From Thalassotalea litorea (lineage in GTDB: Bacteria > Pseudomonadota > Gammaproteobacteria > Enterobacterales > Alteromonadaceae), in assembly GCF_005843925.1 (NCBI RefSeq), contig NZ_VCBC01000011.1, positions 1-64,000 on the forward strand: a stretch of 64,000 nt of DNA, read 5' to 3'. Of this stretch, positions 55,088 to 64,000 are shown one piece after another. The position numbers and the translations under genes are program-made. Every line of letters starts with the position of its first letter. Within the stretch, counting starts at the first letter, position 1. A model generated the notes under the pieces. That model made no database searches and was not told the DNA's origin. It was given only the letters and a program-made list of their open reading frames with translations.

Positions 55088-56368
55088 TTATAGGTTTTTA
55101 AAGCAACGCGCCGCCGCAGCGATTGTTGCATCGATATCTTCATCGGTGTGAGCGGTGGATAAGAATCCTGCTTCAAATGCACTGGGTGCCAGGTAAACAC
55201 CTTCATCGAGCATCAGATGGAAGAATCGATTAAATCGTTCACCATCGCAAGCGGTCGCCTGACTGAATGAGGTTACGGTTTCCTGTTCGGTGAAGAAGAA
55301 ACCAAACATCGCGCCCACATAGTTAACTGTCATTGCAATACCCGCGTCATCGGCTGCTTGTTTAAAGCCTTCAGCCAGGCGTTTGGTTTTAGCAGCTAAC
55401 TCGGTATGGTGATCTTTTTCACTTAACAAGTTTAATGCCGTTAAACCTGCCGCCATCGCGATCGGGTTGCCTGACAAGGTACCTGCCTGATACACCGGAC
55501 CTACCGGTGCAATGTAATCCATGATTTCGGCTTTGCCGCCAAACGCGCCAACCGGCATACCACCACCGATAACTTTGCCTAGGGTCGTTAAGTCAGGTTG
55601 AATGTTGTAATAGGCTTGTGCACCACCTAATGCAACACGAAAACCGGTCATCACTTCATCTAAAATCAACACCGATTTGTATTCATCACAAACCGTACGT
55701 AAGCCTTCAAGAAATCCCGGTACTGGTGGAATGCAATTCATATTTCCGGCGACAGGTTCAACGATAATGCAGGCAATTTCATCGCCGAATTCGGCAAAGA
55801 TTTGTTTTACCGAGTCCAAATCGTTAAAGGTTACCGTCAACGTGTGTTTGGCAAAATCTTCTGGGATACCAGGTGAGTTTGGTACGCCCAGAGTCAAGGC
55901 ACCGGAGCCAGCTTTGACTAACAAAGAGTCCGCGTGGCCATGATAACAACCTTCAAATTTCAGGATTTTATCACGCCCAGTGTAACCACGAGCCAGGCGA
56001 ATCGCACTCATGGTCGCTTCTGTACCTGAGCTTACCATTCGCAACTTTTCCATCGATGGGACAATGGAACGTACTTTTTCGGCCATGTTAATTTCTAGCT
56101 CTGTTGGTGCACCAAAGCTCAAACCGTTTTGAGCGGTACTAATCACCGCTTCGCGAATGGCCGGATGGTTGTGGCCCAAAATCATTGGTCCCCAGGAACC
56201 GACATAATCAATGTATTTATTGTCATCGGCATCGAAAATATAGGGACCATCGGCGCGTTTAATAAAACACGGTGTGCCACCAACGCTGGAAAATGCCCGT
56301 ACCGGTGAATTCACTCCACCTGGAATCGTGTCCTGCGCCTGCTGAAATAGTTGTTCAGAATGAGACAT
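55088..56368 (-). CDS. hemL: Glutamate-1-semialdehyde 2,1-aminomutase
   Basis: It makes 5-aminolevulinate from glutamate-1-semialdehyde in the C5 route of heme synthesis. The 426-residue class III PLP enzyme has [17 protein letters not shown] at the start, [26 protein letters not shown] and the PLP Lys in [17 protein letters not shown]. It follows pyrB by 2 bases, so the two are co-transcribed. Confidence 0.97.
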   Translation of the reverse strand: MSHSEQLFQQAQDTIPGGVNSPVRAFSSVGGTPCFIKRADGPYIFDADDNKYIDYVGSWGPMILGHNHPAIREAVISTAQNGLSFGAPTELEINMAEKVRSIVPSMEKLRMVSSGTEATMSAIRLARGYTGRDKILKFEGCYHGHADSLLVKAGSGALTLGVPNSPGIPEDFAKHTLTVTFNDLDSVKQIFAEFGDEIACIIVEPVAGNMNCIPPVPGFLEGLRTVCDEYKSVLILDEVMTGFRVALGGAQAYYNIQPDLTTLGKVIGGGMPVGAFGGKAEIMDYIAPVGPVYQAGTLSGNPIAMAAGLTALNLLSEKDHHTELAAKTKRLAEGFKQAADDAGIAMTVNYVGAMFGFFFTEQETVTSFSQATACDGERFNRFFHLMLDEGVYLAPSAFEAGFLSTAHTDEDIDATIAAAARCFKNL

Positions 56369-56370
56369 AG

Positions 56371-57390
56371 TTACTCACTTTTTTGTTTGTTAGAAAACCA
56401 GGTCACCGGTTTTTCGTGTTTTTGAAGGATTTCATCGACCCCTAAGGTTAAAGCAAACAGGGCCATGCGCACTAATACGCCATTTTGCGCCTGACGGAAA
56501 ATCGCCAGGTTATTGTGATCATTTAAGTCAACATCCAACTCATTCGCTTCCGGACGCGAATCTCGTGGCAACGGGTGCATGATAACCGTGTGTGCTTTAC
56601 AGTACTGCTCATACACTCGTTTGTTTAAACTAAAGTGACCGCGATACTGGTCCGCTTCTTCTGTGCTGGCAAAGCGTTCTTGTTGGATCCGCGTTTGATA
56701 AACCACGTCGCTGTCGAGGTTGCCCGCCATATTATCGGTGATGGTGATTTTATGGCCGGCGTTGTCGAGTACATCGACAATTGATGTCGGCATTTGCAAG
56801 GCGTCAGGGGACACTAGGGTCACATTTAAGTTCTTATACAAACTCAACAGTTTCGATAATGAATGCACAGTACGGCCATGCTTTAAGTCACCCATCAGGA
56901 CAACATTTAATCCGTCAATCGATTTGCCAAAGCGTGCCATTTCTGCTTCGATAGTAAACAAATCCAGCAGGGCTTGCGTTGGGTGTTCATTGGCGCCGTC
57001 ACCGCCATTGATGACAGGAACCGTTGAGCCTTCGGCAAATTCACTCACCGAGTACATGTCAGGATGGCGCATCGCCACGACATCGGCATAACCGGAAATG
57101 ACCCTTGCGGTGTCAAACAAGCTTTCACCTTTCGACAGGCTCGAGCTTTCTTGGCCGACGGTTTCATGGACAAAGCCACCAAGCAGTTGAAAAGCAGTAC
57201 CAAATGAAACCCGGGTACGGGTTGAGGGCTCAAAAAACAGATTGTTTAGAATTGCCCCTTCAAGAACATGACAGCGCTTTTGTCGACTGGCATAGGGGAT
57301 CATTAATTTGGCAACATCGAGAATGCGTGATACGGATTCTCGATCAAACTGGGCCACGGATAAAATATGGCTACCTTGAAATTGCATCAT
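56371..57390 (-). CDS. pyrB: Aspartate carbamoyltransferase catalytic chain
   Basis: It joins carbamoyl phosphate and aspartate in pyrimidine synthesis. The 339-residue protein has the carbamoyl-phosphate motif [12 protein letters not shown], the SSLSKGES loop, [15 protein letters not shown] and MHPLPRDSR. It is slightly longer than E. coli PyrB, and no pyrI regulatory gene follows; hemL does instead. The first two codons are both ATG, so the start may be one codon later. Confidence 0.95.
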   Translation of the reverse strand: MMQFQGSHILSVAQFDRESVSRILDVAKLMIPYASRQKRCHVLEGAILNNLFFEPSTRTRVSFGTAFQLLGGFVHETVGQESSSLSKGESLFDTARVISGYADVVAMRHPDMYSVSEFAEGSTVPVINGGDGANEHPTQALLDLFTIEAEMARFGKSIDGLNVVLMGDLKHGRTVHSLSKLLSLYKNLNVTLVSPDALQMPTSIVDVLDNAGHKITITDNMAGNLDSDVVYQTRIQQERFASTEEADQYRGHFSLNKRVYEQYCKAHTVIMHPLPRDSRPEANELDVDLNDHNNLAIFRQAQNGVLVRMALFALTLGVDEILQKHEKPVTWFSNKQKSE

Positions 57391-57521
57391 AAAGCAAAAA
57401 CCTAAATTAACCTATCGCCCCTAACCTATTTACGGATTTAAATAGCAGGGCAAAACTGGCCGCAACTTTAGCATATTTCAGCCAATATAGTAATGCCCTA
57501 ATGGGCTAGCGATTTCGGTGC

Positions 57522-57561
57522 GGAAAACCCTTCTTGCGCGGGCACGCAAGAAGGGTTTTCC
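57522..57561 (-). terminator. Strong hairpin terminator between hemJ and pyrB
   Basis: A perfect 17-bp stem with 6-base loop (arms 57522-57538 and 57545-57561; core AACCCTTCTTGCG) lies 20 bases past the hemJ stop on the minus strand. The T-run is short and partly inside the stem. It should separate ClC-hemJ from the pyrB-hemL unit. Confidence 0.8.
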
Positions 57562-57581
57562 ATTGTTCATTCGCGCCTTTA

Positions 57582-58019
57582 TTAGCCGTAAAAAGGTTTC
57601 ATAACCGCCAGCAAAATGATGGCGAATAAAAACAGCACAGGCACTTCATTAAATATTCGGTAAAATAACCCGGTGCGCTGGTTGCAATCCGCCTGAAATC
57701 GTTTCAATAAAATAAAACAATAGCCATGATAGATATAAAGAACCGTGACCAGCAATATCTTAATATGCAGCCAGGTAGAGAAGCGGAACCAGTCCATACC
57801 TTGCATCACAATCAATGCGATCCCAAAGATTAAGGTCAGGATGGCAAACGGGGTAACAAAGTACAGCAATCGTTTCGCCATAATCGCCAACTGCGCGCGT
57901 ACCTCAAGACTGTCACTTTCGGCGTGATAGACGAATATCCGCGGCAGATAAAAAATACCGGCAAACCAAGCCACCATAAAAATGATGTGCAACCCTTTAA
58001 TAACCAGATACCAACTCAT
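57582..58019 (-). CDS. hemJ: Protoporphyrinogen IX oxidase HemJ
   Basis: The 145-residue inner-membrane protein has four helices and belongs to the HemJ (UPF0093) family. Conserved features are the N-terminal LHIIFMVAWFAGIFYLPRIFVYH with its His, and the C-terminal NEVPVLFLFAIILLAV. It oxidises protoporphyrinogen IX in heme synthesis. It follows the ClC gene by one base and lies near hemL, another heme gene, though the two are in separate transcription units. Confidence 0.88.
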   Translation of the reverse strand: MSWYLVIKGLHIIFMVAWFAGIFYLPRIFVYHAESDSLEVRAQLAIMAKRLLYFVTPFAILTLIFGIALIVMQGMDWFRFSTWLHIKILLVTVLYIYHGYCFILLKRFQADCNQRTGLFYRIFNEVPVLFLFAIILLAVMKPFYG

Positions 58020-58020
58020 A

Positions 58021-59715
58021 CTAAATCGCTCCTTGAGTTAACAATCCACGAATTCTATCAAAAGATACTATCCCGATAATATTTTTTGGATCCTTGTGGT
58101 AGACGCAAACCGCTCCTTGACGTTGTTCAACCAGAGCGAAATAGGCTTCAGACAGTGTCGCCTGGCTATCGACGGCCGGCATTGTGGTCAGGTGATACGC
58201 CGGCCCTTCGTGTTCTAGCGGATGTAAATTTAAATCGTATTGCACCAACTTAAATTGTTGTGGATTTTCATCATCACCTGGGAAATCCACAATAATTTGC
58301 TCTTCACCGGGTGTCGCCCGAATAATCTCCGCAAGGTTTTGTTCTTCGGTATCTTTAACGACTCGATATTTATCTTCCAGATATGCCAGTACGCCATATT
58401 TTTGCAGGATATTTTCTACCGGTGACGGTTGATAACTGAGATTCTGAAATTCAAGTTGCAGCAAAAATATTGAACGGTTCTTTAAAAACTGACTTGAGGT
58501 GAGATACGCGGATGTTATGACAACCATGGCAGGTAGTGCGAGCTGTAACTGATCGGCTAATTCGATGATGGTCAATAAGGCCGCTAACGGCGCATTTAAC
58601 GTCGCGGCAAGCATGCCTGCCATTCCAAGCAACGCATAGTCTCCGGCAAACATCATGTTGTCGAAGAAAATACTGACAAATAGTGCCATCAGGGCACCTG
58701 CAATCGCGCCGATCCCTAATGTTGGACCGATAATTCCGCCGGGGATACCTAAACCGAGTACGCCGATGGTGGCGATCATTTTCGCACAGAGAAGACTGAA
58801 GACAAGCGCAAAGACCATCTCTTCTTCTAAGATTAAGTCAATGGCGCTGAGGCCTGAGCCCATACTTTCTGGTACCCATACGCCCATCAACCCCATAATG
58901 ACTGCAGCAACGAGCAATCGTACCGTCATATGCTGTTTTTGACTCACCCGGATAACCGTGAGCATACCGATATTAAAAAGCTTCGCCAGAACCCCGAGTA
59001 AGATGCCGAATAAAATTAACCAGGGGTAATGGGTATAATCAATCACCAGGTAAGAGAAAAACTCATACTCATGATAGGAACCAAATACCGCGTGGGTCAT
59101 TAACGAACCAATGATCGATGCAAGAATAACCGGCACGAACATATGTAATTTATATTCTCTTAAGATAACTTCCATCACGAAAATTACCGCTGCCAATGGG
59201 GTATTAAAACTCGCTGAAATCCCTGCCGCAACGCCGCAGGCACAGAGGGTGCGCATCGAATTTTGAGGTAATGAAAAACGCTTTGCTAAAATCGTGCTGC
59301 AAGCGGCACCAATATGAACGGCCGGACCTTCTCGACCGACAGAAAACCCTCCGGCTAATGCAAAAATGCTGCCGAAGAACTGATTGATTGTATTGAGAAA
59401 AGGGATGGCGCCATAGGCAGTTTTAAGGCGGTGAATCACAAAGGGGATGCCACTACGGGTATATTTAAAGCCGGTTATCCAGGCGACGATTAAAATCCCT
59501 AGCGTGGCGATCACTGGGGTTATAAAACGTTGGAATTCTGTTAAGCTAGTGTAATCATCGATGCTTTGTAGATAAATCGCCTGTATATTTTCAAACGCCA
59601 GACGAAAAAAAATAATGAATATGGCGGCAATGGTTGCGCCTAAGACCCCTAACAGACACAGTTGCCAGGAAGGCTCTGGTTTTGCGAGTTTTATTCTTAA
59701 GTTGGCTAAAGCCAT
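58021..59715 (-). CDS. ClC-family chloride channel/antiporter with C-terminal CBS region
   Basis: The 564-residue protein has a ClC membrane core (about 20-430): TRSGIPFVIHRLK (GSGIP variant with Arg), GREGPAVHIGA carrying the gating Glu typical of H+/Cl- exchange, FNTPLAAVIFVMEVIL and GLGIPGGIIGPTLGIGAIAG. A cytoplasmic C-terminal part (about 435-564) has CBS-like segments, including the final VYHKDPKNIIGIVSFDRIRGLL. hemJ follows after one base. Confidence 0.92.
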   Translation of the reverse strand: MALANLRIKLAKPEPSWQLCLLGVLGATIAAIFIIFFRLAFENIQAIYLQSIDDYTSLTEFQRFITPVIATLGILIVAWITGFKYTRSGIPFVIHRLKTAYGAIPFLNTINQFFGSIFALAGGFSVGREGPAVHIGAACSTILAKRFSLPQNSMRTLCACGVAAGISASFNTPLAAVIFVMEVILREYKLHMFVPVILASIIGSLMTHAVFGSYHEYEFFSYLVIDYTHYPWLILFGILLGVLAKLFNIGMLTVIRVSQKQHMTVRLLVAAVIMGLMGVWVPESMGSGLSAIDLILEEEMVFALVFSLLCAKMIATIGVLGLGIPGGIIGPTLGIGAIAGALMALFVSIFFDNMMFAGDYALLGMAGMLAATLNAPLAALLTIIELADQLQLALPAMVVITSAYLTSSQFLKNRSIFLLQLEFQNLSYQPSPVENILQKYGVLAYLEDKYRVVKDTEEQNLAEIIRATPGEEQIIVDFPGDDENPQQFKLVQYDLNLHPLEHEGPAYHLTTMPAVDSQATLSEAYFALVEQRQGAVCVYHKDPKNIIGIVSFDRIRGLLTQGAI

Positions 59716-59818
59716 TCTTCCCTCGGGGTGCGAATCTGTGATAGTTTGTTTCTAATACCTGAATTGGTATAACCAATGCAAAGCAGTTTAACATAAGTGC
59801 AGTATAAATACGTTAATA

Positions 59819-60553
59819 ATGAACTGGTTAAAAAAAATAACTTTCGCCGGACTACACCATAGGTTTGGCGCTTTTAAACTCTGGATTTTCACCCTGATCA
59901 CCATTCTGGTTATCAGTCAGTTAGCCTATCGTGTCGGTAATTTTTATCAGGGCCATCAAGAAAAAATCATTGTTACTCAAAATGAGCGTCTGGAACGATT
60001 GTATCGTCTCAATGAGGAACAACAGAGCAAAATTAATATTCTCAATGTTGAATTGGAAATCGAACGCCTTGCTAATCAGGATGCGATGGAAAATCTCGAC
60101 GAACTGGAAAAACAACAATTTGAGCTGAAAAAACAACTGGCGTTTTATGAGAAAATCATGGCACCGGAAAAGCAGGCTCAAGGTTTTGTGATTGATGAGG
60201 TATTGGTTTCACCAAGTGCCAGTGAAAATCATTACCGATTGAAAGTCGTTTTGGTACAACAATTAAAATCTAAGCGTTTTGCTTCCGGTCATATTGAAGT
60301 TGAGTTTGTCGGCAGTTTAAATAACCGCCCAGCAACCATCAAACTGGCCAATGTATCCGAGCTCGATAGTAAAAAACGTTCGTTTAACTTCCGCTATTTT
60401 CAGGTGATTGAGGGCGATTTTAACCTCCCTAAAGGCTTTGTGCCTGAAAAAATTGAAGTGGCGGCAATTCTTCCGGCGAAAGGGCAACAAAAATATCGTC
60501 GCTTGCAGGAATCTTACCCGTGGCCGGAACAAGAGCCATCACTGGGAAATTAG
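59819..60553 (+). CDS. Membrane-anchored coiled-coil protein, DUF6776-like
   Basis: The 244-residue protein has a short basic N terminus, one membrane helix (about 20-38) and a long periplasmic coiled coil (about 50-115; Glu/Leu/Gln-rich heptads). A C-terminal beta domain (about 120-235) follows: IDEVLVSPSASENHYRLKVVLVQ, RSFNFRYFQVIEGDFNLPKGFVPEKIEV. It matches the conserved unknown family often found beside erpA in gammaproteobacteria. Function unknown; topology suggests an envelope structural or partner protein. Confidence 0.75.
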   Translation: MNWLKKITFAGLHHRFGAFKLWIFTLITILVISQLAYRVGNFYQGHQEKIIVTQNERLERLYRLNEEQQSKINILNVELEIERLANQDAMENLDELEKQQFELKKQLAFYEKIMAPEKQAQGFVIDEVLVSPSASENHYRLKVVLVQQLKSKRFASGHIEVEFVGSLNNRPATIKLANVSELDSKKRSFNFRYFQVIEGDFNLPKGFVPEKIEVAAILPAKGQQKYRRLQESYPWPEQEPSLGN

Positions 60554-60643
60554 CTCCGTCTTTAATGGTTGATAGATAAATCGTTATAAAGTTGTTGAAT
60601 TCCCATTTATTCTCCCTCGATGATCATTATTACACGCTAATAC

Positions 60644-60672
60644 TTGATTAAACGTGTCGGGTTTAAGATAAT
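60644..60672 (+). promoter_or_regulatory. Sigma-70 type promoter of erpA
   Basis: TTGATT (60644-60649) and GATAAT (60667-60672) are separated by exactly 17 bases, close to the TTGACA/TATAAT consensus. Transcription would start near 60679, about 55 bases before erpA. No clear IscR site was recognised around it. Confidence 0.6.
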
Positions 60673-60735
60673 TCGCCCCTGCTGGACGTAAAGTCCGGAT
60701 TACTGTTTTTTCACATGCCAAGTAAGTAGGGTTTT

Positions 60736-61077
60736 ATGTCAACTCCAGAAATGCCAATTCAATTCAGCGATGCTGCTGCCAGTAAAGTTAAAGTATTGAT
60801 CAGCGAAGAAGAAAATCCTGAGTTAAAACTGCGTGTTTATGTTACCGGCGGTGGTTGTTCAGGCTTCCAGTATGGCTTTACCTTCGACGAGAAAGTTAAC
60901 GAAGGGGATATGACCATTGAAAAGCAAGGCGTGACCATGGTGGTCGACCCAATGAGTTTACAGTATCTGGTCGGTGGGACCGTTGATTATATTGAAGGTC
61001 TGGAAGGGGCTCGTTTTCTGGTGGATAACCCGAATGCAGAAACGACCTGCGGCTGTGGTTCTTCTTTTTCTATCTAA
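60736..61077 (+). CDS. erpA: Iron-sulfur cluster insertion protein ErpA
   Basis: This A-type carrier passes Fe-S clusters to target proteins. The 113-residue protein has the three cluster Cys residues in [11 protein letters not shown] and TTCGCGSSF at the C terminus. The N terminus and length match ErpA rather than IscA ([17 protein letters not shown]). Confidence 0.95.
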   Translation: MSTPEMPIQFSDAAASKVKVLISEEENPELKLRVYVTGGGCSGFQYGFTFDEKVNEGDMTIEKQGVTMVVDPMSLQYLVGGTVDYIEGLEGARFLVDNPNAETTCGCGSSFSI

Positions 61078-61112
61078 TTTTTCACAATTTCCTCATCGTT
61101 TCTCTGCGGATT

Positions 61113-61137
61113 GCATCAATTTAGAAAAAATTGATGC
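61113..61137 (+). terminator. Possible terminator after erpA
   Basis: A 10-bp inverted repeat (GCATCAATTT / AAATTGATGC) with a 5-base loop lies 35 bases after the erpA stop, followed by TTATT. The stem is AT-rich and the T-run weak, so termination efficiency is uncertain. Confidence 0.5.
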
Positions 61138-61191
61138 TTATTCAGGCAGAATTTTTTACACTTGTTGAAACGTTTTTTTGCAAGGTCTTGG

Positions 61192-62286
61192 ATGCAAGTC
61201 ACTTCTTCAGGTCAGTCAGGCGATAATAAAAGCCCTTATACAATTGCGATTGTAATCAGCGTGTTGCTGATACTGTGGCTGGCGAGCGGTTTTATCTTTT
61301 CTTCTTCCGGTGATGAAGAGCAAGTGGTGGAAGAGTTACCTCTGCCACAGGTAAAAGTTGAGACGTTCCAAAGTCAGGCAATTATTAATACTATTCAACT
61401 CTATGGTCGAACTGAACCCGATCGTATTGTGACGTTGCGAGCTCAGGTAAAAGGGGCAATTACCGAAGTCTTCGCTGAACGTGGCAGCTTCGTCAATAAG
61501 GGTGATGTGATTGCCAAAATTGCACTCAATGACTTACCTGCCAAGCTAGAGCACTATCAAACCTTGCTAAAGCAGCGCCGCATCGATTACTACGGAACAA
61601 AAAAATTGTTTAGCGGTGGTTTTCAGGGGGAATCGGCTCTGGCACAGAAGTTATCTGACGTCACGGATGCCAAAGCGTTACTCGCTCAGACTCAAACCGA
61701 TATTGACAATACTACAGTCGTCGCGCCATTCTCCGGGGTGCTTAATGAGCGTATGGTAGAGGTTGGTGACTATTTAAGCCCTGGCGATGAAATTGCAATC
61801 ATTGCTGACTTGGATCCTTTGGTGATTCGGGCTCATTTGACCGAAAACCAAATCGTTCAGATCAAAGAACGTCAATCGGCCAACATTCATTTACTTGCGC
61901 ATCGTGATCTCACTGGCACTTTGCGATATCTGGCAAGTGTCGCCAATGAACAAACCAATACTTTTAAAGCGGAAATTGCCATTGCCAATAGCAATTATCG
62001 CTATCGTGCGGGGATCAGTTCAGAAGTCGAATTACCTTTGCAGGAAATCAATGCTATTAAGGTTTCACCGGCAATTCTCACGCTCGACGAGGTGGGGAAT
62101 ATTGGTGTCAAAACCGTAGAACAAAACATCGTTAAATTCACCCCAATCCAAATGGTGAAGAGCGAAGAAGATGGGGTCTGGCTAGCGGGGCTCGATGATA
62201 CCGCGCAAATTATTACTCTGGGACAGGGGTTTGTCCGACCAGGGGATAAAGTTCAGGCGATAGCGTCTGACGCCAAGGAGCCATAG
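61192..62286 (+). CDS. RND efflux periplasmic adaptor (membrane fusion protein)
   Basis: The 364-residue HlyD/AcrA-type adaptor has a membrane anchor (about 17-36), then a lipoyl/barrel-sandwich domain split by a short helical hairpin (VTLRAQVKGAITEVFAERGSFVNKGDVIAKI ... VVAPFSGVLNERMVEVGDYLSPGDEIAII) and a beta-barrel region. ATG 61192 has AAGG upstream; an in-frame TTG at 61162 is less likely. It links the RND pump, encoded 3 bases later, to an outer-membrane channel encoded elsewhere. Confidence 0.9.
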   Translation: MQVTSSGQSGDNKSPYTIAIVISVLLILWLASGFIFSSSGDEEQVVEELPLPQVKVETFQSQAIINTIQLYGRTEPDRIVTLRAQVKGAITEVFAERGSFVNKGDVIAKIALNDLPAKLEHYQTLLKQRRIDYYGTKKLFSGGFQGESALAQKLSDVTDAKALLAQTQTDIDNTTVVAPFSGVLNERMVEVGDYLSPGDEIAIIADLDPLVIRAHLTENQIVQIKERQSANIHLLAHRDLTGTLRYLASVANEQTNTFKAEIAIANSNYRYRAGISSEVELPLQEINAIKVSPAILTLDEVGNIGVKTVEQNIVKFTPIQMVKSEEDGVWLAGLDDTAQIITLGQGFVRPGDKVQAIASDAKEP

Positions 62287-62289
62287 CCA

Positions 62290-64000
62290 ATGCTCGCATT
62301 GATAGATGCTGCATTATTTCGCACTCGCTCAGTACTAATGATTTTTATTCTGCTGCTCATTGCGGGCGGTGTGACTTACTATTCCATTCCCAAAGAATCC
62401 AATCCTGATATCACAATTCCAGTGATTTACGTTTCTATGATCCACGATGGTATTTCGCCGGAAGATGCTGAACGTATGTTAGTGCGGCCGATGGAAAACG
62501 AATTGAAATCCATTGAAGGCGTTGAAGAGATGCGCGCCAATGCCAGTGAAGGTCATGCCAGCGTAACATTGGAGTTTGTGGCCGGCCTGGACCCGAAAGA
62601 AGCTCTGGCCGATGTTCGCGACAAAGTGACACTCGCCAAAGCCAAGTTGCCCGATGAAACCGAAGAGCCGGAAGTTCGCGAAGTGACCATGGCTAATCAG
62701 CAGCCGGCGGTGATTGTGTTTTTATCTGGTCCGGTTTCTGAGCGAGGGTTGATCACCATTGCACGGGATATGCAGGATAAAATTGCCGCCATGCCCCAGG
62801 TGCTGGAAGTCGACATCGGTGGTGACCGCGAAGATATGTTGGAGATTATCGTCGACCCGTTGTTGATGGAAAGCTATGGCCTGGATCAAAATGATATTTT
62901 TAATTTGGTTTCCCGCAATAACCGACTCGTCCCAGCTGGAACCATGGATACCGGTAAAGGTCGCTTTGCGATAAAAGTACCTTCCGTATTTGAATCGGTA
63001 AAAGACTTATACGAATTGCCAGTCAAGGTTGAAGGCGATCGGGTGATTCGTTTTCAGGATGTGGCGGTAGTCCGCCGTTCTTATAAAGATCCAACATCTT
63101 TTGCGCGCTTAAATGGACAGCGTGCAATATCCATTGAAGTCAAAAAACGTCCGGGCCAGAACATCATTCAAACCGTTGAAAATGTGAAAGCCCTGATTGA
63201 AAAAGAAAGTGAACTTTGGCCTCAACATATTCGTGTCGATTACGTTGGCGACCAGTCTAAGTTTGTCAAAGACATGCTTACCGATTTACAAAATAATGTG
63301 ATTTCCGCGGTATTACTGGTGGTGATTGTGATTATCGCCGCCCTCGGCGCTCGTACCGCCTTGCTGGTCGGCTTATCCATTCCCGGATCCTTCTTAACCG
63401 GAATTATGGTGCTGTCGGTCTTTGGTCTAACGGTAAATATCGTCGTGCTTTTTGCCTTGATTATGGCCGTTGGTATGTTAGTTGATGGTGCCATCGTTGT
63501 TACCGAATTTGCCGATCGGGAAATGAGCGAAGGCATGGAGAAAAAACAGGCCTATGCGCTTGCGGCAAAAAGAATGGCCTGGCCAATTATTGCTTCTACG
63601 GCAACGACATTAGCTGCTTTTGCGCCGTTGTTGTACTGGCCAGGGATGATGGGCGAGTTTATGAAGTACATGCCGATCACGCTGATTGCGGTGTTATCGG
63701 CGTCATTATTAATGGCATTGGTCTTCGTCCCGACGATGGGATCGTTGTTTGGTAAAAGTCGGGATGTCAGTGAAACTCAAAAGCAGCAGATGTTGCAGGC
63801 GGAAACGGGCGATATTAGCTCTTTGTCCGGGGTGCAGGGGCATTATGTGCGCTTGCTCGAAAAGGCCATTGCTCACCCATTGATGGTGCTAGGGTTTACA
63901 TTAATGTTTGCTGCTGCCGTCATTGTCAATTACGCAAATTCGAATCTAGGTGCGGTGTTTTTCCCGGATGTGGAACCCGATGGTATGAATATGAGCGTCA
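62290..64000 (+). CDS. RND efflux transporter permease, 3' end outside the window
   Basis: The first 570 residues of an expected 1000 or so are present. After the first membrane helix comes the porter domain (IPKESNPDITIPVIYVSM, GVEEMRANASEGHASVTLEF), then TM2-TM6. The TM4 segment reads AVGMLVDGAIVVTEFADREMSEG, where many drug pumps have VDDAI, so one of the two proton-relay Asp residues is Gly; this variant occurs in part of the family. The frame is open to the window edge. The substrate is unknown; with the preceding adaptor it forms a pump operon. Confidence 0.93.
   Translation, partial: MLALIDAALFRTRSVLMIFILLLIAGGVTYYSIPKESNPDITIPVIYVSMIHDGISPEDAERMLVRPMENELKSIEGVEEMRANASEGHASVTLEFVAGLDPKEALADVRDKVTLAKAKLPDETEEPEVREVTMANQQPAVIVFLSGPVSERGLITIARDMQDKIAAMPQVLEVDIGGDREDMLEIIVDPLLMESYGLDQNDIFNLVSRNNRLVPAGTMDTGKGRFAIKVPSVFESVKDLYELPVKVEGDRVIRFQDVAVVRRSYKDPTSFARLNGQRAISIEVKKRPGQNIIQTVENVKALIEKESELWPQHIRVDYVGDQSKFVKDMLTDLQNNVISAVLLVVIVIIAALGARTALLVGLSIPGSFLTGIMVLSVFGLTVNIVVLFALIMAVGMLVDGAIVVTEFADREMSEGMEKKQAYALAAKRMAWPIIASTATTLAAFAPLLYWPGMMGEFMKYMPITLIAVLSASLLMALVFVPTMGSLFGKSRDVSETQKQQMLQAETGDISSLSGVQGHYVRLLEKAIAHPLMVLGFTLMFAAAVIVNYANSNLGAVFFPDVEPDGMNMSV

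Noticed and set aside
61162..61191. TTG start for the RND adaptor
   Set aside because: ATG 61192 has a better-placed AAGG and gives a normal membrane anchor.

Overview
The window is a typical, gene-dense piece of chromosome from a marine-type gammaproteobacterium, most likely an Alteromonadales relative. This is inferred from the run dksA-gluQ-pcnB-folK-panB-panC, the PLP-dependent PanP in place of PanD, the hrpB-mrcB pair, ErpA beside a small coiled-coil membrane protein, a GlyGly-CTERM surface protein, and moderate GC judged by eye. I see no rRNA, tRNA, CRISPR array, phage or transposase gene. The last gene runs off the right edge.

Layout. 1-0.5 kb: a gene-free block of duplicated REP-like palindromes and a 48-bp tandem repeat. 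0.5-4.4 kb: LysR regulator divergent from gabD-gabT (GABA to succinate). 4.6-9.3 kb: pssA, a small beta-barrel protein, and a 2OG-Fe(II) oxygenase/amidohydrolase pair. 9.5-16.2 kb: thioesterase, YajR-type MFS carrier, Gre-like factor, YadGH ABC exporter, TrmB-like methyltransferase and PanP. 16.2-22.3 kb on the minus strand: panC, panB, folK, pcnB, gluQ, dksA, sfsA. 22.5-29.4 kb: a large secreted protein with thrombospondin type-3 repeats and a GlyGly-CTERM tail, pepB, a divergent UbiA-type protein, thpR.

29.6-44.5 kb is the most informative part: a complete assimilatory nitrate module. It holds an outer-membrane porin interrupted by one amber codon, nasT-nasS (ANTAR antiterminator and nitrate sensor), nrtA-nrtB-nrtC (nitrate ABC importer), an intact paralogous porin, nirB-nirD, nasA and cobA (siroheme supply). 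Two sigma-54 type -24/-12 promoters can be read, one before nasT and one before nrtA. Each has an NtrC-like dyad about 110-130 bp upstream of the predicted start. Between the second promoter and nrtA lies a leader with two stem-loops carrying near-identical hexaloops, followed by a strong intrinsic terminator. This is the expected target of NasT antitermination, so transcription appears gated by nitrogen status (sigma-54/NtrC) and then by nitrate (NasS/NasT).

44.5-64 kb: an RraB-like/TPR protein, a long palindrome with an M23 peptidase remnant, a secreted esterase, hrpB-mrcB, ldhA, two tandem family-2 glycosyltransferases (one lacking its catalytic motifs), pyrB-hemL, a ClC transporter with hemJ, a coiled-coil membrane protein, erpA, and an RND efflux pair whose permease is cut by the window end.

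Other notable points: pcnB appears to start at an AUU codon as reported for E. coli, and panP and panC converge with overlapping stop codons.
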